Positions 27,412 through 37,700 of a stretch of DNA of 64,000 nucleotides are shown one piece after another. Numbering within the stretch: the first letter of the stretch is position 1; each line of letters begins with the position of its first letter. The translations under genes were made by a program, and so were the position numbers. The stretch covers positions 38,196-102,195 of the forward strand of contig JBQNCA010000004.1 of assembly GCA_052169645.1 (NCBI GenBank), given 5' to 3'. The stretch comes from JAIKWW01 sp052169645 (GTDB lineage Bacteria; Bacillota; Clostridia; Peptostreptococcales; Anaerovoracaceae). The notes under the pieces are model-generated. The model was not told where the DNA came from. It did not search any database and was given only the letters and a program-made list of their open reading frames with translations.

Positions 27412-27467
27412 TATAAGCGGAAAATTTATATTAAAGCAATAGAATAAACCTTTAAATACCGCTTATA
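27412..27467. repeat. inverted repeat between antiporter and SAH hydrolase genes
   Basis: A perfect 9-base inverted repeat, TATAAGCGG (27412-27420) and CCGCTTATA (27459-27467), with a 38-base loop. It is in the 116-base gap. No T-run follows on the minus strand, so it is more likely a regulatory structure of the antiporter leader than a terminator. Confidence 0.4.
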
Positions 27468-27478
27468 TATTATTTATA

Positions 27479-28729
27479 TCAAACATTCCAACTGTGCAGA
27501 TATTTTTCCTGTTCTTCGGAAAGTGTATCTATCCTTGTTCCCCATGCATCCAATTTCATAGCTGCAACTCTGTAGTCTATTTCATCCGAAACATTAATAA
27601 CCTCGTTCGGGAGATTTTCATGATTGTTCAGTATATACAAAGCTGACAGAGCCTGAACCGCAAAACTCATATCCATTATCTCCGCCGGATGTCCGTTCGA
27701 TGCGGCAATATTTACCAATCTGCCCTCTGCTATGACATTTATAATCTTTCCGTTTGAAAGTCTGTAGCCCATTATATTTTCACGAGCTTCCTTCTTTTCG
27801 ACAGAATTTTTATCCAGCCAGTCCATATCTATTTCTACATTGAAATGCCCGGCATTTGACAGGATAGCATGATTTTTCATTTTCATTATATGCTTTTCCG
27901 TAATAACATCCTTGCATCCGGTGACAGTAACAAAAATATCTCCGATACTTGCCGCCTCGTCCATAGGCATTACATCATAGCCGTCCATTTTAGCTTCTAT
28001 AGCCTTTACAGGATCAATCTCCGTAACTGTTACTTTAGCTCCGAACGCCGCAGCTCTCGAAGCTACGCCCTTACCGCACCAGCCGTATCCGCATACGACC
28101 ACATTTTTTGCAGCAACTATGAGATTTGTATTGTGCATTATGCTCTCCCACACGGACTGACCGGTGCCGTAGCGATTGTCAAACAAATGCTTGCACTTGG
28201 CATCATTAACAGCAACCATGGGAAATCTGAGGACTCCGTCCGCTTCCATAGCCTGAAGTCGTATAACACCTGTCGTTGTTTCTTCACAGCCGCCCCATAC
28301 TCCGTCTGCCAAAGCTTTCATTTCCGTATGCAACATTCCTATGAGATCACCGCCGTCATCTATGACTATCTGCGGACCGTTAGCCAGAGTCTTTCTTATA
28401 TGATCGGTATACTCCTCATCCGTCGCAGCGTGATAAGCAAACACTCTGAGTCCGTCTTCAACCAAAGCAGCCGCCACATCGTCCTGAGTGGAAAGCACGT
28501 TGCTTCCGGTAACAGACATTACAGCTCCGCCTGCTGCGAGAACCTTGCAGAGATATGCGGTCTTTGCCTCCAGATGAACGCTCAAAGATATCTTTACATC
28601 CTCAAAGGGCTTATTGTTTTCAAATTCTTTTTCGAGAGCCGACAGAAGGGGCATATTGTTCTTTACCCATTCTATTTTCTTATGTCCCGACTCCGCCAAA
28701 TCTATATTTTTTATATCAAAATCCTGCAT
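27479..28729 (-). CDS. S-adenosylhomocysteinase, archaeal/thermophile-type (possible S-inosylhomocysteine hydrolase)
   Basis: A 416-residue member of the SAH hydrolase family, which splits SAH (or its deaminated form SIH) to homocysteine and a nucleoside, so closing the methyl cycle. Substrate domain: ISLSVHLEAKTAYL, GSNVLSTQDDVAAAL and EETTTGVIRL. The NAD-binding loop is VVVCGYGWCGKGVASRA (about 201). The length, which lacks the eukaryotic/proteobacterial insertion, groups it with archaeal and Thermotoga enzymes. ATG 28729 with GGAG six bases ahead is preferred; the frame is open to 28771. It lies downstream of a lipoprotein gene. Confidence 0.88.
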   Translation of the reverse strand: MQDFDIKNIDLAESGHKKIEWVKNNMPLLSALEKEFENNKPFEDVKISLSVHLEAKTAYLCKVLAAGGAVMSVTGSNVLSTQDDVAAALVEDGLRVFAYHAATDEEYTDHIRKTLANGPQIVIDDGGDLIGMLHTEMKALADGVWGGCEETTTGVIRLQAMEADGVLRFPMVAVNDAKCKHLFDNRYGTGQSVWESIMHNTNLIVAAKNVVVCGYGWCGKGVASRAAAFGAKVTVTEIDPVKAIEAKMDGYDVMPMDEAASIGDIFVTVTGCKDVITEKHIMKMKNHAILSNAGHFNVEIDMDWLDKNSVEKKEARENIMGYRLSNGKIINVIAEGRLVNIAASNGHPAEIMDMSFAVQALSALYILNNHENLPNEVINVSDEIDYRVAAMKLDAWGTRIDTLSEEQEKYLHSWNV

Positions 28730-28804
28730 ATTAGTCTCCGTTCCGACATCATCAGCGTGCTGTACAAGCAATGATGAACGCCATTTTCCACACTGTTCAT
28801 TCGA

Positions 28805-29425
28805 TTATTCCGAATCACCTTCAAATTCATCAACAGATTTTTCCGTAAAAGGCTGCGACATATCCATATGCCCCGCCAAAGTGTCTACAATATCTCCATT
28901 TGCCGTAAATGATACGCTGTCAATCTCATCAAAGGATTCCAACAACGAGTCGACTATCTGATATACAAAGAACTGCTCCGTATAAGGGTCAAGCTCGCTA
29001 AGATCACCTTTTAAATCTATGCTGCACTTCGTACCGTCAACGGTAATATTTCCGATTTGTATATCATCGGTGACAAATGTCACGGCACCCTTGACATCTT
29101 CAGGTACTGATCTCAGCAAATTAATTACAGCCTCTATTTCCTTAACAGTGTCCTTTTCATTAAGCTTAATCTCGGCATCAACTCCGTCTATCAGCTTAGG
29201 CACCGATTCATTTCCGTCATTTATATAGGTTTCTGATGCAAAAGACAGCTTTACGTCCTTTACATAATCGGATTTTCCGTCATCAGCATTTCCCGACTGC
29301 TCCGAGGAGCTTGCAGCGGAACCGTTTTCGCCTTTATTTTCAACCTTTTCGCACCCTGTAAATACAAAAACCGTTGTCATCATAGCTATACACAATATGA
29401 CAGCTGTAATCTTTCTCATTTTCAT
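28805..29425 (-). CDS. conserved lipoprotein, function unknown
   Basis: A 206-residue lipoprotein. The N-terminal signal ends in the lipobox VFTGC (Cys about residue 25), so it is probably attached to the outer face of the membrane. A Ser/Gly/Glu-rich linker follows, and then a mixed alpha/beta domain (VKDVKLSFASETY to the end) with an acidic tail. I do not recognise the domain. It is read before the SAH hydrolase gene but there is no reason to link them functionally. Confidence 0.6.
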   Translation of the reverse strand: MKMRKITAVILCIAMMTTVFVFTGCEKVENKGENGSAASSSEQSGNADDGKSDYVKDVKLSFASETYINDGNESVPKLIDGVDAEIKLNEKDTVKEIEAVINLLRSVPEDVKGAVTFVTDDIQIGNITVDGTKCSIDLKGDLSELDPYTEQFFVYQIVDSLLESFDEIDSVSFTANGDIVDTLAGHMDMSQPFTEKSVDEFEGDSE

Positions 29426-29585
29426 AATATTATCCCCTTTCTTAGCGTCATATGAACATTATAACTGCAAGTTCCGGCTTCGGCAAATATTTTACTCGTA
29501 ATTGCCGGTAATCCTGAATTATCAAAGCTGCAATATTGTCGCAGACAAATGTATGATTTATAATATTTTTAAGATAATTAACACA

Positions 29586-29614
29586 TTGATATTCATCCAT
29601 ACTGCTGTTAAAAA
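29586..29614 (+). promoter_or_regulatory. candidate promoter of udp
   Basis: TTGATA (29586-29591), a 17-base spacer and TAAAAA (29609-29614), 59 bases before the start of the uridine phosphorylase gene. The -10 is weak and the region is AT-rich, so this is only a candidate. Confidence 0.3.
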
Positions 29615-29672
29615 TTCAATTTATCATTTCGTAATAATTATAATAATTATGTGAGTTACTTGGAGGAAATAT

Positions 29673-30449
29673 ATGAAATATTCAGATGAAGGTGTTCAAT
29701 ATCATTTACAGATAAAAAGCGGCGATGTAGGAAAATATGTGCTGCTTCCGGGCGACCCTAAAAGATGTAGGCTCATTGCCGAAAATCTGAACGACTCAGT
29801 ACTGATTTCAGACAGCAGGGAATATGTAACTTACACCGGCAGCCTGTGCGGCGAAAAGGTCAGTGTCACCTCAACCGGCATAGGCGGACCTTCCGCCGCC
29901 ATAGCTATGGAGGAATTGGTTCGGGCAGGTGCCGACACATTCATACGCATAGGCACCTGCGGAGGAATGCAAACCGACGTTAAAAGCGGTGATTTGGTAA
30001 TTGCAAGCTCCGCCGTGCGTGCCGAGGGTACGAGCCGTGAATATGCTCCGATAGAATATCCTGCCGTTTCCGATTTTGAGATAGTACGTCATCTGAAAGA
30101 AGCGGCAAAAAAACTGAAGCATAATTTTCATATCGGAACGGTTCAATGCAAGGATTCCTTTTACGGTCAGCATTATGCGTCTACAATGCCCGTAGCTGCC
30201 GACCTTGAAAATAAATGGGAAGCATGGCTGCGCATGGGCTGCTTGGCTTCTGAAATGGAATCCGCCGCAATTTTCACCGTCGCACAATTCCTGAGAGTGC
30301 GAGCCGGATGCATACTTCTTGTCGTCGCAAATCAGGAACGTGAAAAAAAAGGGCTGAGCAATCCTGTGATTCATAATACCGAGGCAGCTGTAAAAACTGC
30401 TGTAGAAGCCCTTAAAGAGCTGATTTCCGAAGACAGGAACGAGCTTTGA
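29673..30449 (+). CDS. udp: uridine phosphorylase
   Basis: A 258-residue nucleoside phosphorylase (PNP_UDP_1 superfamily) that splits uridine with phosphate into uracil and ribose-1-phosphate. It has the phosphate-site VLLPGDPKRC (about residue 24), GTCGGMQ (about 94) and the ribose-binding EMESAAIFTVAQ (about 190), all standard for Udp. TTGGAGG lies eight bases before the ATG. It is a single-gene unit ending at a palindromic element shared with the Nudix gene at 32851. Salvage complements the pyr operon in this window. Confidence 0.9.
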   Translation: MKYSDEGVQYHLQIKSGDVGKYVLLPGDPKRCRLIAENLNDSVLISDSREYVTYTGSLCGEKVSVTSTGIGGPSAAIAMEELVRAGADTFIRIGTCGGMQTDVKSGDLVIASSAVRAEGTSREYAPIEYPAVSDFEIVRHLKEAAKKLKHNFHIGTVQCKDSFYGQHYASTMPVAADLENKWEAWLRMGCLASEMESAAIFTVAQFLRVRAGCILLVVANQEREKKGLSNPVIHNTEAAVKTAVEALKELISEDRNEL

Positions 30450-30534
30450 GCTCATATATAGGCTTTTTCTACTCATTACTATTAATCGAAATATTCAATC
30501 AACAATAAGAATGCCTATGCGTATGAAGCGAACG
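30447..30534. repeat. palindromic intergenic element, copy A
   Basis: About 85 bases that match 33566-33649 (same order of words: CATA-TAGGCTTTTT-ATTCATTAC, TTAATCGAATAT-CAATCA-CAATAA, GCCTATGC-TATGAAGCGAA). Arms CATATATAGGC (30453-30463) and GCCTATGCGTATG (30513-30525) can pair. It lies at the 3' side of udp and in front of the glmS terminator, between convergent genes. Confidence 0.7.
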
Positions 30535-30608
30535 ATCTTTGATTGACCGTCCGTACTTGGCTTTGACCTCTTCCAAGAAGCCTTGATACCGCTCCCGGAA
30601 ATCAAAAC

Positions 30609-30682
30609 GACACCTGTACGGTTCGGCGAAACTCCTACTTTTTATTTGCAAAACGGAGAATCACTTAAAACTCACAGGTGTC
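30609..30682 (-). terminator. probable terminator after glmS
   Basis: A perfect 9-base inverted repeat, GACACCTGT and ACAGGTGTC (30609-30617 and 30674-30682), with a 56-base loop. On the minus strand it is followed by GTTTTGATTT. It starts 24 bases after the glmS stop. Confidence 0.45.
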
Positions 30683-30705
30683 ATTTTATATTTTACAGCT
30701 CGCTA

Positions 30706-32538
30706 CTATTCAACCGTAACACTCTTCGCAAGGTTCTTAGGCTTATCTATATCGCAGCCTCTTAGCTTTGCAATATGGTATGCGAGAATCTGCAACGGAA
30801 TTATTGATACGAGCGGGCTCAAATCATCATTGCACTCGGGTATATAGAAAACATCATCCGCCTGATCTTCGATTGCAGTATTGCCGCTGCTCGTTACTCC
30901 TACCACATATGCCCCTCTCGCCTTGACCTCCTGAATATTTGAGAGCATCTTATCAAACAAAGCTCTTTGGGTAGCCAGAGATATAACCGGGGTATCCTGC
31001 TCTATAAGTGCAATGGTTCCGTGCTTCAACTCTCCTGCAGCTATCGCAAACGAATTTATATACGATATTTCTTTAAGCTTCAACGAACCCTCATACGAAA
31101 CCGCAGCATCTATACCTCTGCCTATAAAGAATACATTTGTACTTCTGTAAAGCTTTTTTGCAATATTCTCGATCTGCTTCTCCTGTTTAATAATTTTCTG
31201 AACCTTTTCCGGAATCAGCTGCAGCTCATCTATGTAAGTGCGGTAATTCTCATCGGACAAAACACCCTTTTCTCTGCCCATATATAAAGCTATCATATAC
31301 ATGCATACCAGCTGTGTAGTATAAGCCTTTGTCGACGCCACTGCGATTTCAGGTCCCGCCCAAGTATAAAATACGTCATCGGATTCACGAGCTACGGAAC
31401 TTCCGACAACATTTACCACAGACAGAACACGAGCACCTCTCTTCTTAGCCTCTCTAAGTGCCGCCAGAGTGTCAAGAGTTTCACCCGATTGGCTTATCGC
31501 TATAAAGAGGGTCTTATCATCTACAAAAGGATCTCTGTATCTGAACTCGGATGCCACATCCACCTCAACACTTATGTCCGCAAATTTTTCTATTGCGAAT
31601 TTTCCTATCAATCCTGCATGATAAGCTGTTCCGCATGCAACAATATAAACCTTGTTGAAAGCTTCAATCTCCGCCTTGGTAAGATTGATGCCGTCAAGAA
31701 CGATATTCCCGTTTTCATCCATTCTGCGGCAGAGTGTATCTTTTATACCTTTTGGCTGCTCATGGATTTCCTTAAGCATGAAATGGTCGTAGCCTTCTTT
31801 TTCAGCCGCATCGGCATCCCAAGTAACGTTGAAAACCTCTCTGTGAACTTCATTCCCGTCGGCATCATAAATTTTTACGTCATTTTGAGTTAGAACAACC
31901 ATTTCGCTGTTTTCTATAAGATAAATCTGACGAACATGCTTGAGCAGCGCCGGAATATCCGAAGCTATAAAGTTACATCCTTGACCGAGTCCTACTATGA
32001 GCGGACTGTCTTTTCTGTAAGCCACCAGTTTGTCAGGCTCGTCGGCACAAATCACTCCAAGTCCGTATGCCCCCTGCATGTCCTTTATAGCACGCTGAAC
32101 CGCATCCTCAAGATTGCCTTCATAATAAAGACCTATCAGCTGAGCTATCACTTCGGTGTCCGTATCCGACTTAAACTCTATTCCATGCTCTTCTATCAGC
32201 ATTTTTTTGAGAACAGCATAATTTTCAACTATCCCATTGTGAACAACAGCTATTTTACCGCTTTTATCAATGTGAGGATGCGCATTTGCATCGGAAGGAG
32301 CTCCATGAGTTGCCCATCTGGTATGACCTATTCCGACATTTGCATACAAATCTTCCCCCGAAATGAGCTCTTCCAAATTTGCTATTCTGCCTTTCTTCTT
32401 TCTTATGATTAATCCCCGATCCGGTGAGCACAAGGCTATCCCCGCAGAATCATAGCCTCTATACTCAAGTTTTTTCAGTCCTTCTATAATAATGCCTGTC
32501 GCATTTTCATCGCCTATATAGCCTACTATTCCACACAT
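30706..32538 (-). CDS. glmS: glutamine-fructose-6-phosphate aminotransferase
   Basis: GlmS makes glucosamine-6-phosphate for cell-wall precursors. The 610-residue protein has the N-terminal Ntn glutaminase with Cys2 (MCGIVGYIGD), YRGYDSAGIAL, RWATHGAPSD, and two SIS sugar-isomerase domains with SQSGETLDTLAAL (about 350) and the conserved C-terminal KNLAKSVTVE. GGAGA lies eleven bases before the ATG. The minus-strand promoter is at 32624-32651. The 5' region does not show a glmS ribozyme. Confidence 0.95.
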   Translation of the reverse strand: MCGIVGYIGDENATGIIIEGLKKLEYRGYDSAGIALCSPDRGLIIRKKKGRIANLEELISGEDLYANVGIGHTRWATHGAPSDANAHPHIDKSGKIAVVHNGIVENYAVLKKMLIEEHGIEFKSDTDTEVIAQLIGLYYEGNLEDAVQRAIKDMQGAYGLGVICADEPDKLVAYRKDSPLIVGLGQGCNFIASDIPALLKHVRQIYLIENSEMVVLTQNDVKIYDADGNEVHREVFNVTWDADAAEKEGYDHFMLKEIHEQPKGIKDTLCRRMDENGNIVLDGINLTKAEIEAFNKVYIVACGTAYHAGLIGKFAIEKFADISVEVDVASEFRYRDPFVDDKTLFIAISQSGETLDTLAALREAKKRGARVLSVVNVVGSSVARESDDVFYTWAGPEIAVASTKAYTTQLVCMYMIALYMGREKGVLSDENYRTYIDELQLIPEKVQKIIKQEKQIENIAKKLYRSTNVFFIGRGIDAAVSYEGSLKLKEISYINSFAIAAGELKHGTIALIEQDTPVISLATQRALFDKMLSNIQEVKARGAYVVGVTSSGNTAIEDQADDVFYIPECNDDLSPLVSIIPLQILAYHIAKLRGCDIDKPKNLAKSVTVE

Positions 32539-32623
32539 ATAATAATTTTCTCCATAATTTTAAATATTCATAAAAATTCTATTTGTATAAATTTCATTTT
32601 TATTTACAGAAATACTTTTCATC

Positions 32624-32651
32624 ATTTTAACATAACGGCTTGTGCTGTCAA
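32624..32651 (-). promoter_or_regulatory. promoter of glmS
   Basis: TTGACA (plus positions 32646-32651, read on the minus strand), a 16-base spacer and TAAAAT (32624-32629) with a TGT extension just upstream of the -10. It leaves a leader of about 80 bases. The gap 32539-32850 otherwise has the divergent control region for the Nudix gene. Confidence 0.65.
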
Positions 32652-32850
32652 ATATTAAGATGTTTACACAAACTTAAAGTCACACACTTGAATGAAATGC
32701 GCTTTTAAACTAAAATATTGTCATGCAGATAATATTTCATTCATACCGATATAAAAAGCTGCATAAACATCTGACAGTTTTACTGCAAATCACAAAACCG
32801 TCATTTCATGCGTTATAATAAAGAAAATATATAAAAAGGAGGGATAATAT

Positions 32851-33516
32851 ATGGGAAGTGAATCGAAAAACATATGGTCGGATGTCGCAACCGTCGAAAA
32901 GCTCAAAGCTTTGTGGGGAAACAGAAAAAGATATTATCAAAGTGAAAATCATGCTCGGCGTTCCGCCGTTCTCATGCCTTTTATATATAAAGACGGAGAA
33001 TATTGCTTCTTATTTGAACAGCGTTCCTCCGCTCTCGGTTCTCAGCCCGGAGAAATATGCTTTCCCGGAGGTATAATGGAAGGGGATGAATCAGGACATC
33101 GCACAGCTGTCAGGGAAACCTGCGAGGAGCTGCTCATAACCGAGGATAAGATTGATCTTATAGCTCCTATGGATGTAATGAGCGGTCCGACGGGCGCATT
33201 GCTTTGGCCTTATCTGGGAGAAATAAAAAACTATGACTACACCTTTTCCACCGATGAAGTTGACCATGTATTTACCGTTCCCGTAAGTTGGTTTACAGAG
33301 CATGAGCCGAGAAGCTACATGGCTGATTTGGTAATAATACCCCGTGAAGGATTTCCGTACGAGCTCATACCGGACGGTAAAAATTATCATTGGAGAAAAA
33401 AGCCTCGTGAAATACTGTTCTATAAATATGACGATTATATAATATGGGGTCTGACCGCCCGACTCATATATTCCTTCGTCACCTTATTTCATGACAAAAG
33501 CGGTTTGTTTTTCTAA
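32851..33516 (+). CDS. Nudix hydrolase, CoA pyrophosphatase-like
   Basis: A 221-residue Nudix protein. The motif ALGSQPGEICFPGGIMEGDE followed by SGHRTAVRETCEELLI combines the CoA-specific pattern before the Nudix box with the box itself, as in NudL/PCD1-like enzymes that split CoA into phosphopantetheine and 3',5'-ADP. Substrate is inferred from that motif. AAAGGAGGG lies eight bases before the ATG. It stands alone with its own terminator, divergent from glmS and convergent with pfkA. Confidence 0.82.
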   Translation: MGSESKNIWSDVATVEKLKALWGNRKRYYQSENHARRSAVLMPFIYKDGEYCFLFEQRSSALGSQPGEICFPGGIMEGDESGHRTAVRETCEELLITEDKIDLIAPMDVMSGPTGALLWPYLGEIKNYDYTFSTDEVDHVFTVPVSWFTEHEPRSYMADLVIIPREGFPYELIPDGKNYHWRKKPREILFYKYDDYIIWGLTARLIYSFVTLFHDKSGLFF

Positions 33517-33537
33517 TCGTAAATCAGCAATACCAAC

Positions 33538-33586
33538 GCCTATGCAGCGGGAGCGTGTCTGAGCCCATATGCATAGGCTTTTTATT
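33538..33586 (+). terminator. intrinsic terminator after the CoA-type Nudix gene
   Basis: Stem GCCTATGCA (33538-33546) and TGCATAGGC (33570-33578) with a 23-base loop, followed by TTTTTATT. It shares its right arm with the palindromic element copy B. Confidence 0.7.
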
Positions 33587-33649
33587 CATTACAATTTAAA
33601 TCGAATATACAATCAGCAATAATTGTGCCTATGCATATGAAGCGAATGA
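33566..33649. repeat. palindromic intergenic element, copy B
   Basis: This copy has perfect 13-base arms, CATATGCATAGGC (33566-33578) and GCCTATGCATATG (33627-33639), separated by 48 bases that match copy A at 30447-30534. It lies between the convergent Nudix and pfkA genes, ending 13 bases from the pfkA stop. Confidence 0.72.
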
Positions 33650-33661
33650 CAAAAATCCGTA

Positions 33662-34624
33662 CTATATGGAAAGTATTGAAGCAAGCTTCCGATCTTCAAA
33701 AGGATGTCGATTTTCGGCAGCTATCGCTTCATCTATAGGAACATCCACAATTCGATTATCGGAAATGCCTACAGCCCTTCCGCATACATTATCACGCAAC
33801 AGTTCTACCGCTCTGTATCCCAAGCGTGATGCCAATATCCTGTCGGTTGCGGAAGGCGAACCTCCACGCTGTATATAACCCGGTACCACAGTCCTTGTAT
33901 CTATGCCTGTACGCTCTTTGAGAATATTTGACAACTCATAGGATGAAATTTTTACACCTTCAGCCATCATTATAAGGCTGTGCAGCTTTCCTCTGCTTTT
34001 GCCGCTCAATATCTTCTCACAGATACCGTCTATATCTGTTTCATCCTCAGGAATAAGGATGGATTCAGCCCCCGAAGCAAGCCCCGCATATAAAGCAATA
34101 TCTCCGCAATCACGCCCCATAACTTCCACTATGGTGGCACAGCCGTGAGATATGGATGTATCTCGAATATTGCTGACCAAGGCTACCACAGTATTCACTG
34201 CTGTATCAAAGCCTATGGTGAAATCCGTATATCCCAGATCATTATCGATAGTTCCGGGAATACATACGGTCGGTACCCCTGATTTAAAAAGCTTATCAGC
34301 TCCTTTAAAAGATCCGTCACCGCCTATAACTATCAAACCTTCAATGCCGAATTCTCCGACATTGCCGAGAGCATCCCGAAAACCCTCCTCTGTCATGAAT
34401 CTTCTGCTTCTTGCAGTGAGCAGCATCGTTCCCCCGCGATGCACTATATCGGAAACCGAGGAAAGCCCGAGCTCCTCAATATCTCCGTTCATAAGTCCCT
34501 CGTAGCCTTTATATATTCCGTATATCTGCATATCATTATAAATAGCGCCTCTCACTGCAGCACGTACTGCGGCATTCATTCCGGGAGCATCTCCTCCGCT
34601 TGTAAGCAAACCTATCCTTTTCAT
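33662..34624 (-). CDS. pfkA: 6-phosphofructokinase, ATP-dependent
   Basis: Pfk commits fructose-6-phosphate to glycolysis. At 320 residues it fits the bacterial ATP enzyme. MKRIGLLTSGGDAPGMNAAV begins the Rossmann domain; GGDGSFKGA (about residue 103) and PGTIDNDLGYTDFTIGFDTA are the ATP-type versions (pyrophosphate enzymes have GGDDS and PKTIDND). PGYIQRGGSPSATDR lies at about 240. ATG 34624 (with GTGAG six bases before) matches the family start; the frame is open to 34648. It follows dnaE at about 108 bases. Confidence 0.93.
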   Translation of the reverse strand: MKRIGLLTSGGDAPGMNAAVRAAVRGAIYNDMQIYGIYKGYEGLMNGDIEELGLSSVSDIVHRGGTMLLTARSRRFMTEEGFRDALGNVGEFGIEGLIVIGGDGSFKGADKLFKSGVPTVCIPGTIDNDLGYTDFTIGFDTAVNTVVALVSNIRDTSISHGCATIVEVMGRDCGDIALYAGLASGAESILIPEDETDIDGICEKILSGKSRGKLHSLIMMAEGVKISSYELSNILKERTGIDTRTVVPGYIQRGGSPSATDRILASRLGYRAVELLRDNVCGRAVGISDNRIVDVPIDEAIAAENRHPFEDRKLASILSI

Positions 34625-34732
34625 TATAATCTCACAACCTCGTATCATTAAATCATAGTGTTAACATACATCCGTTACGCATGATGCCATATTCCGGATC
34701 GCTTATCCCATACTGACGCAGGATGCTTTCTT

Positions 34733-37700
34733 TCAGTTAAAGCTGTGCTGTCTGCCTGTGAGAATTCTCAATTCATTGTAAAGAGCATCGCACGGCTTAA
34801 CACGTACATCAGCCTTATAGCGCTTTCCGGTATTTTCCATTTTAATAAATACCTGTCTGTCTCCGGGATACCTGTAAAGGAGTTTTTTTATACGTGTCAG
34901 GATTTCAAGCTCCGGGATATCACATTCCTTAGGTACGGTAATCCGCAAATCCATATTCTCCAACGGCGTTTTATACTCATCTATTCCTTTAATATCCGAT
35001 GCTATAAGCTTAGGCTCATCCTCGGCTCTGAGCTGTATCCTTCCTCTGATAACAACTATATTGTCCTCATCCGGCATGGAATGGATTTTTTCAAAGGTTT
35101 TAGGAAAAATTATAACCTCGGTTACACCGTACAGATCTTCAAGCTCGACAAATGCCATCATTGTATTCTTTTTAGTAATCATGGTGCGTTTTGAAATAAT
35201 CATTCCCGCCATTATAACATTCGTACCGTCTGCAAGATTGCCCGAAGCCTCATGATATTCCGACATGTCCGAAATATTATCCTCCGACGTTTTTAAACGA
35301 GCGAGCATTTCGGCTGTGCAGGTGACGATTTCCGATATCTTGTCACGATAATCGTCAAGAGGATGCCCCGATACATATACTCCCAGAACCTCTTTTTCTC
35401 CGGACAGCAAGTCCGATTTTTCAAAAGGTTTAACCTTAGGCAGCTCTATCCTGACCTGAGCCTCGCCTGCCGCATTGTTGAAGCTGTCGCTGAAATCACT
35501 GAACAGCGACATTTGACCTGCTACATTGCTTCTGTTTCGATTCTGTGCGGATTGCATCATAGGCTCAAATACAGCCATAAGCAATGCACGATTTTCTTCA
35601 AGTCTGTCAAATGCTCCCGACATAATCAAAGCTTCCATCGACTTTTTATTTACTTTTGAAAGATTTAAAATATTTATGAAATCCTCAAAAGCATCGGGAA
35701 TTCCTATATCTTCCCTGACCCTGATAATTTCGTCTATTGCAGCGCTGCCTACGGATTTAATGCCGAGCAGCCCGAATCTGACAGCCCCGTTATGGACGGT
35801 AAACTTCTTGCCGCTCAGATAAATATCCGGCGGGAGCACCTGTATGCCGTGTTCCCTGCAATTGTTTATATATCTGCTCACCTGGCGTGCATCACCCATG
35901 ACGCTGGTCATAAGAGCCGCCATAAATTCCGCTCTGTAATGCTTTTTCAACCATGCGGTTTCGTAAGCGAGCACCGCATATGCCGTAGCATGTGATTTAT
36001 TGAAAGCATAGGATGCAAATTTAACCATGGTGTGAAAAATTTCTCTTGCCGCCTCTTCGGAAACTCCGTTGTTTATGCAGCCCGGAACCGCTTCGCCTTC
36101 ATCATCCGAAGGTCTTCCGAACACGAAGAATTGCTCTTCCTTCTGCATAGCTTCCGCTTTTTTCTTGCTCATAGCTCTTCTGACAAGGTCGCTCCTGCCG
36201 TATGAATAACCGGCAAGATCACGGACTATCTGCATTACCTGCTCCTGATATATCAGACAGCCGTAGGTTACGGACAATATATGCTCCAGTCCGGGATCGG
36301 CATATTTTATTCTGCTTGTATCTTTTTTATTTGCTATATAATCGGGTATGGAATCCATGGGCCCCGGTCTGTACAAGGCTATACCTGCTATGATATCCTC
36401 AAACGTATCGGGAGCAAGATTTTTCATAAACTGCGTCATACCTCCGGATTCAAGCTGAAACACTCCGAGCGTATCTCCGTCGGCTATCATTTTATATACC
36501 TCGGAATCGTCGAATTCCATATTTGAAAAATCAACTCTTATTCCATGAATTTTTTCTATGGAATCCAGAGTGTCCCTTATGACCGTAAGATTTCTCAAAC
36601 CGAGGAAATCCATTTTCAAAAGTCCGAGTCTTTCAACGGTTGTCATATTGAACTGAGCGCTGACACCTTTATCCGTCAGATACAGAGGAACATAATCATC
36701 AATGGGATTCTTTGCAATCACTATACCTGCTGCATGAGTTGATGCATGTCTGGGCATTCCTTCTATAGATTTTGACAAATCGATAAGCTTTCTGATATTT
36801 ACATTATTTTCATATGCAGCTCTCAACTCGGGATTTAAGGACAGAGCTTTATCTATGGTCATATCAAGGCTGAACGGAATCATCTTTGCTATATTGTCCA
36901 CTTCGTTGTACCCGAGCTGTAAGACTCTCCCTATATCCCTAATCGCCGCTTTCGCCTTCATGGTTCCGAAAGTTATAATCTGCGAGACCTTATCATTACC
37001 GTATTTTTCAACGACATAATCTATAACTTCCCCACGTCTTTCATAGCAGAAATCTATATCTATATCAGGCATACTTATACGTTCCGGATTAAGGAATCTT
37101 TCAAAGATCAAATTGTACTTTATAGGGTCTACATCTGTTATATGAAGGCAATAAGCCACAACGCTTCCGGCTGCGGAGCCTCTGCCCGGACCTACCGCTA
37201 TTCCGTTGGATTTAGCATAATTTATAAAATCCCAAACCACCAGAAAATAGTCTACAAAACCCATCTGCTCTATGGTCGAAAGCTCATATTCAAGCCGTTC
37301 TCTCAGCTCATTGCTGCCTTCACCGTACCTCGCTTTGTAACCGTCGTTACAAAGCTTGCGCAGATAACCTGCCGATTCATAACCTTCGGGGACATCGTAT
37401 TTCGGCAAATGTCTGGTTTCAAAATCAAAATCCACCTTGCAGCGCATGGCTATCCTGTCAGTATTTTCTAAAGCCTGCGGTATATCTCTAAACAGGCGTA
37501 GCATTTCCTTTTCCGACTTGAGATAAAACTGGTCGTTAGGAAACCGCATGCGATTCTCATCCGCTACATAAGAGCCGGTCTGCACACACAACAGAGCATC
37601 ATGAAATTCTGCATCCTCCTGATTTATATAATGAACATCATTTGTAGCTACCAATCCTATACCGGTTTCCTCCGACAGCTTTATAAGATCGGCTCTTATT

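Noticed and set aside
27869..28774. Plus-strand open frame of 301 codons opposite the SAH hydrolase gene
   Set aside because: No domain, atypical composition, and antisense to a clear enzyme.
32539..32700. glmS ribozyme in the leader of glmS
   Set aside because: The leader has no G-rich core or pseudoknot words of the ribozyme class; it is AT-rich throughout.
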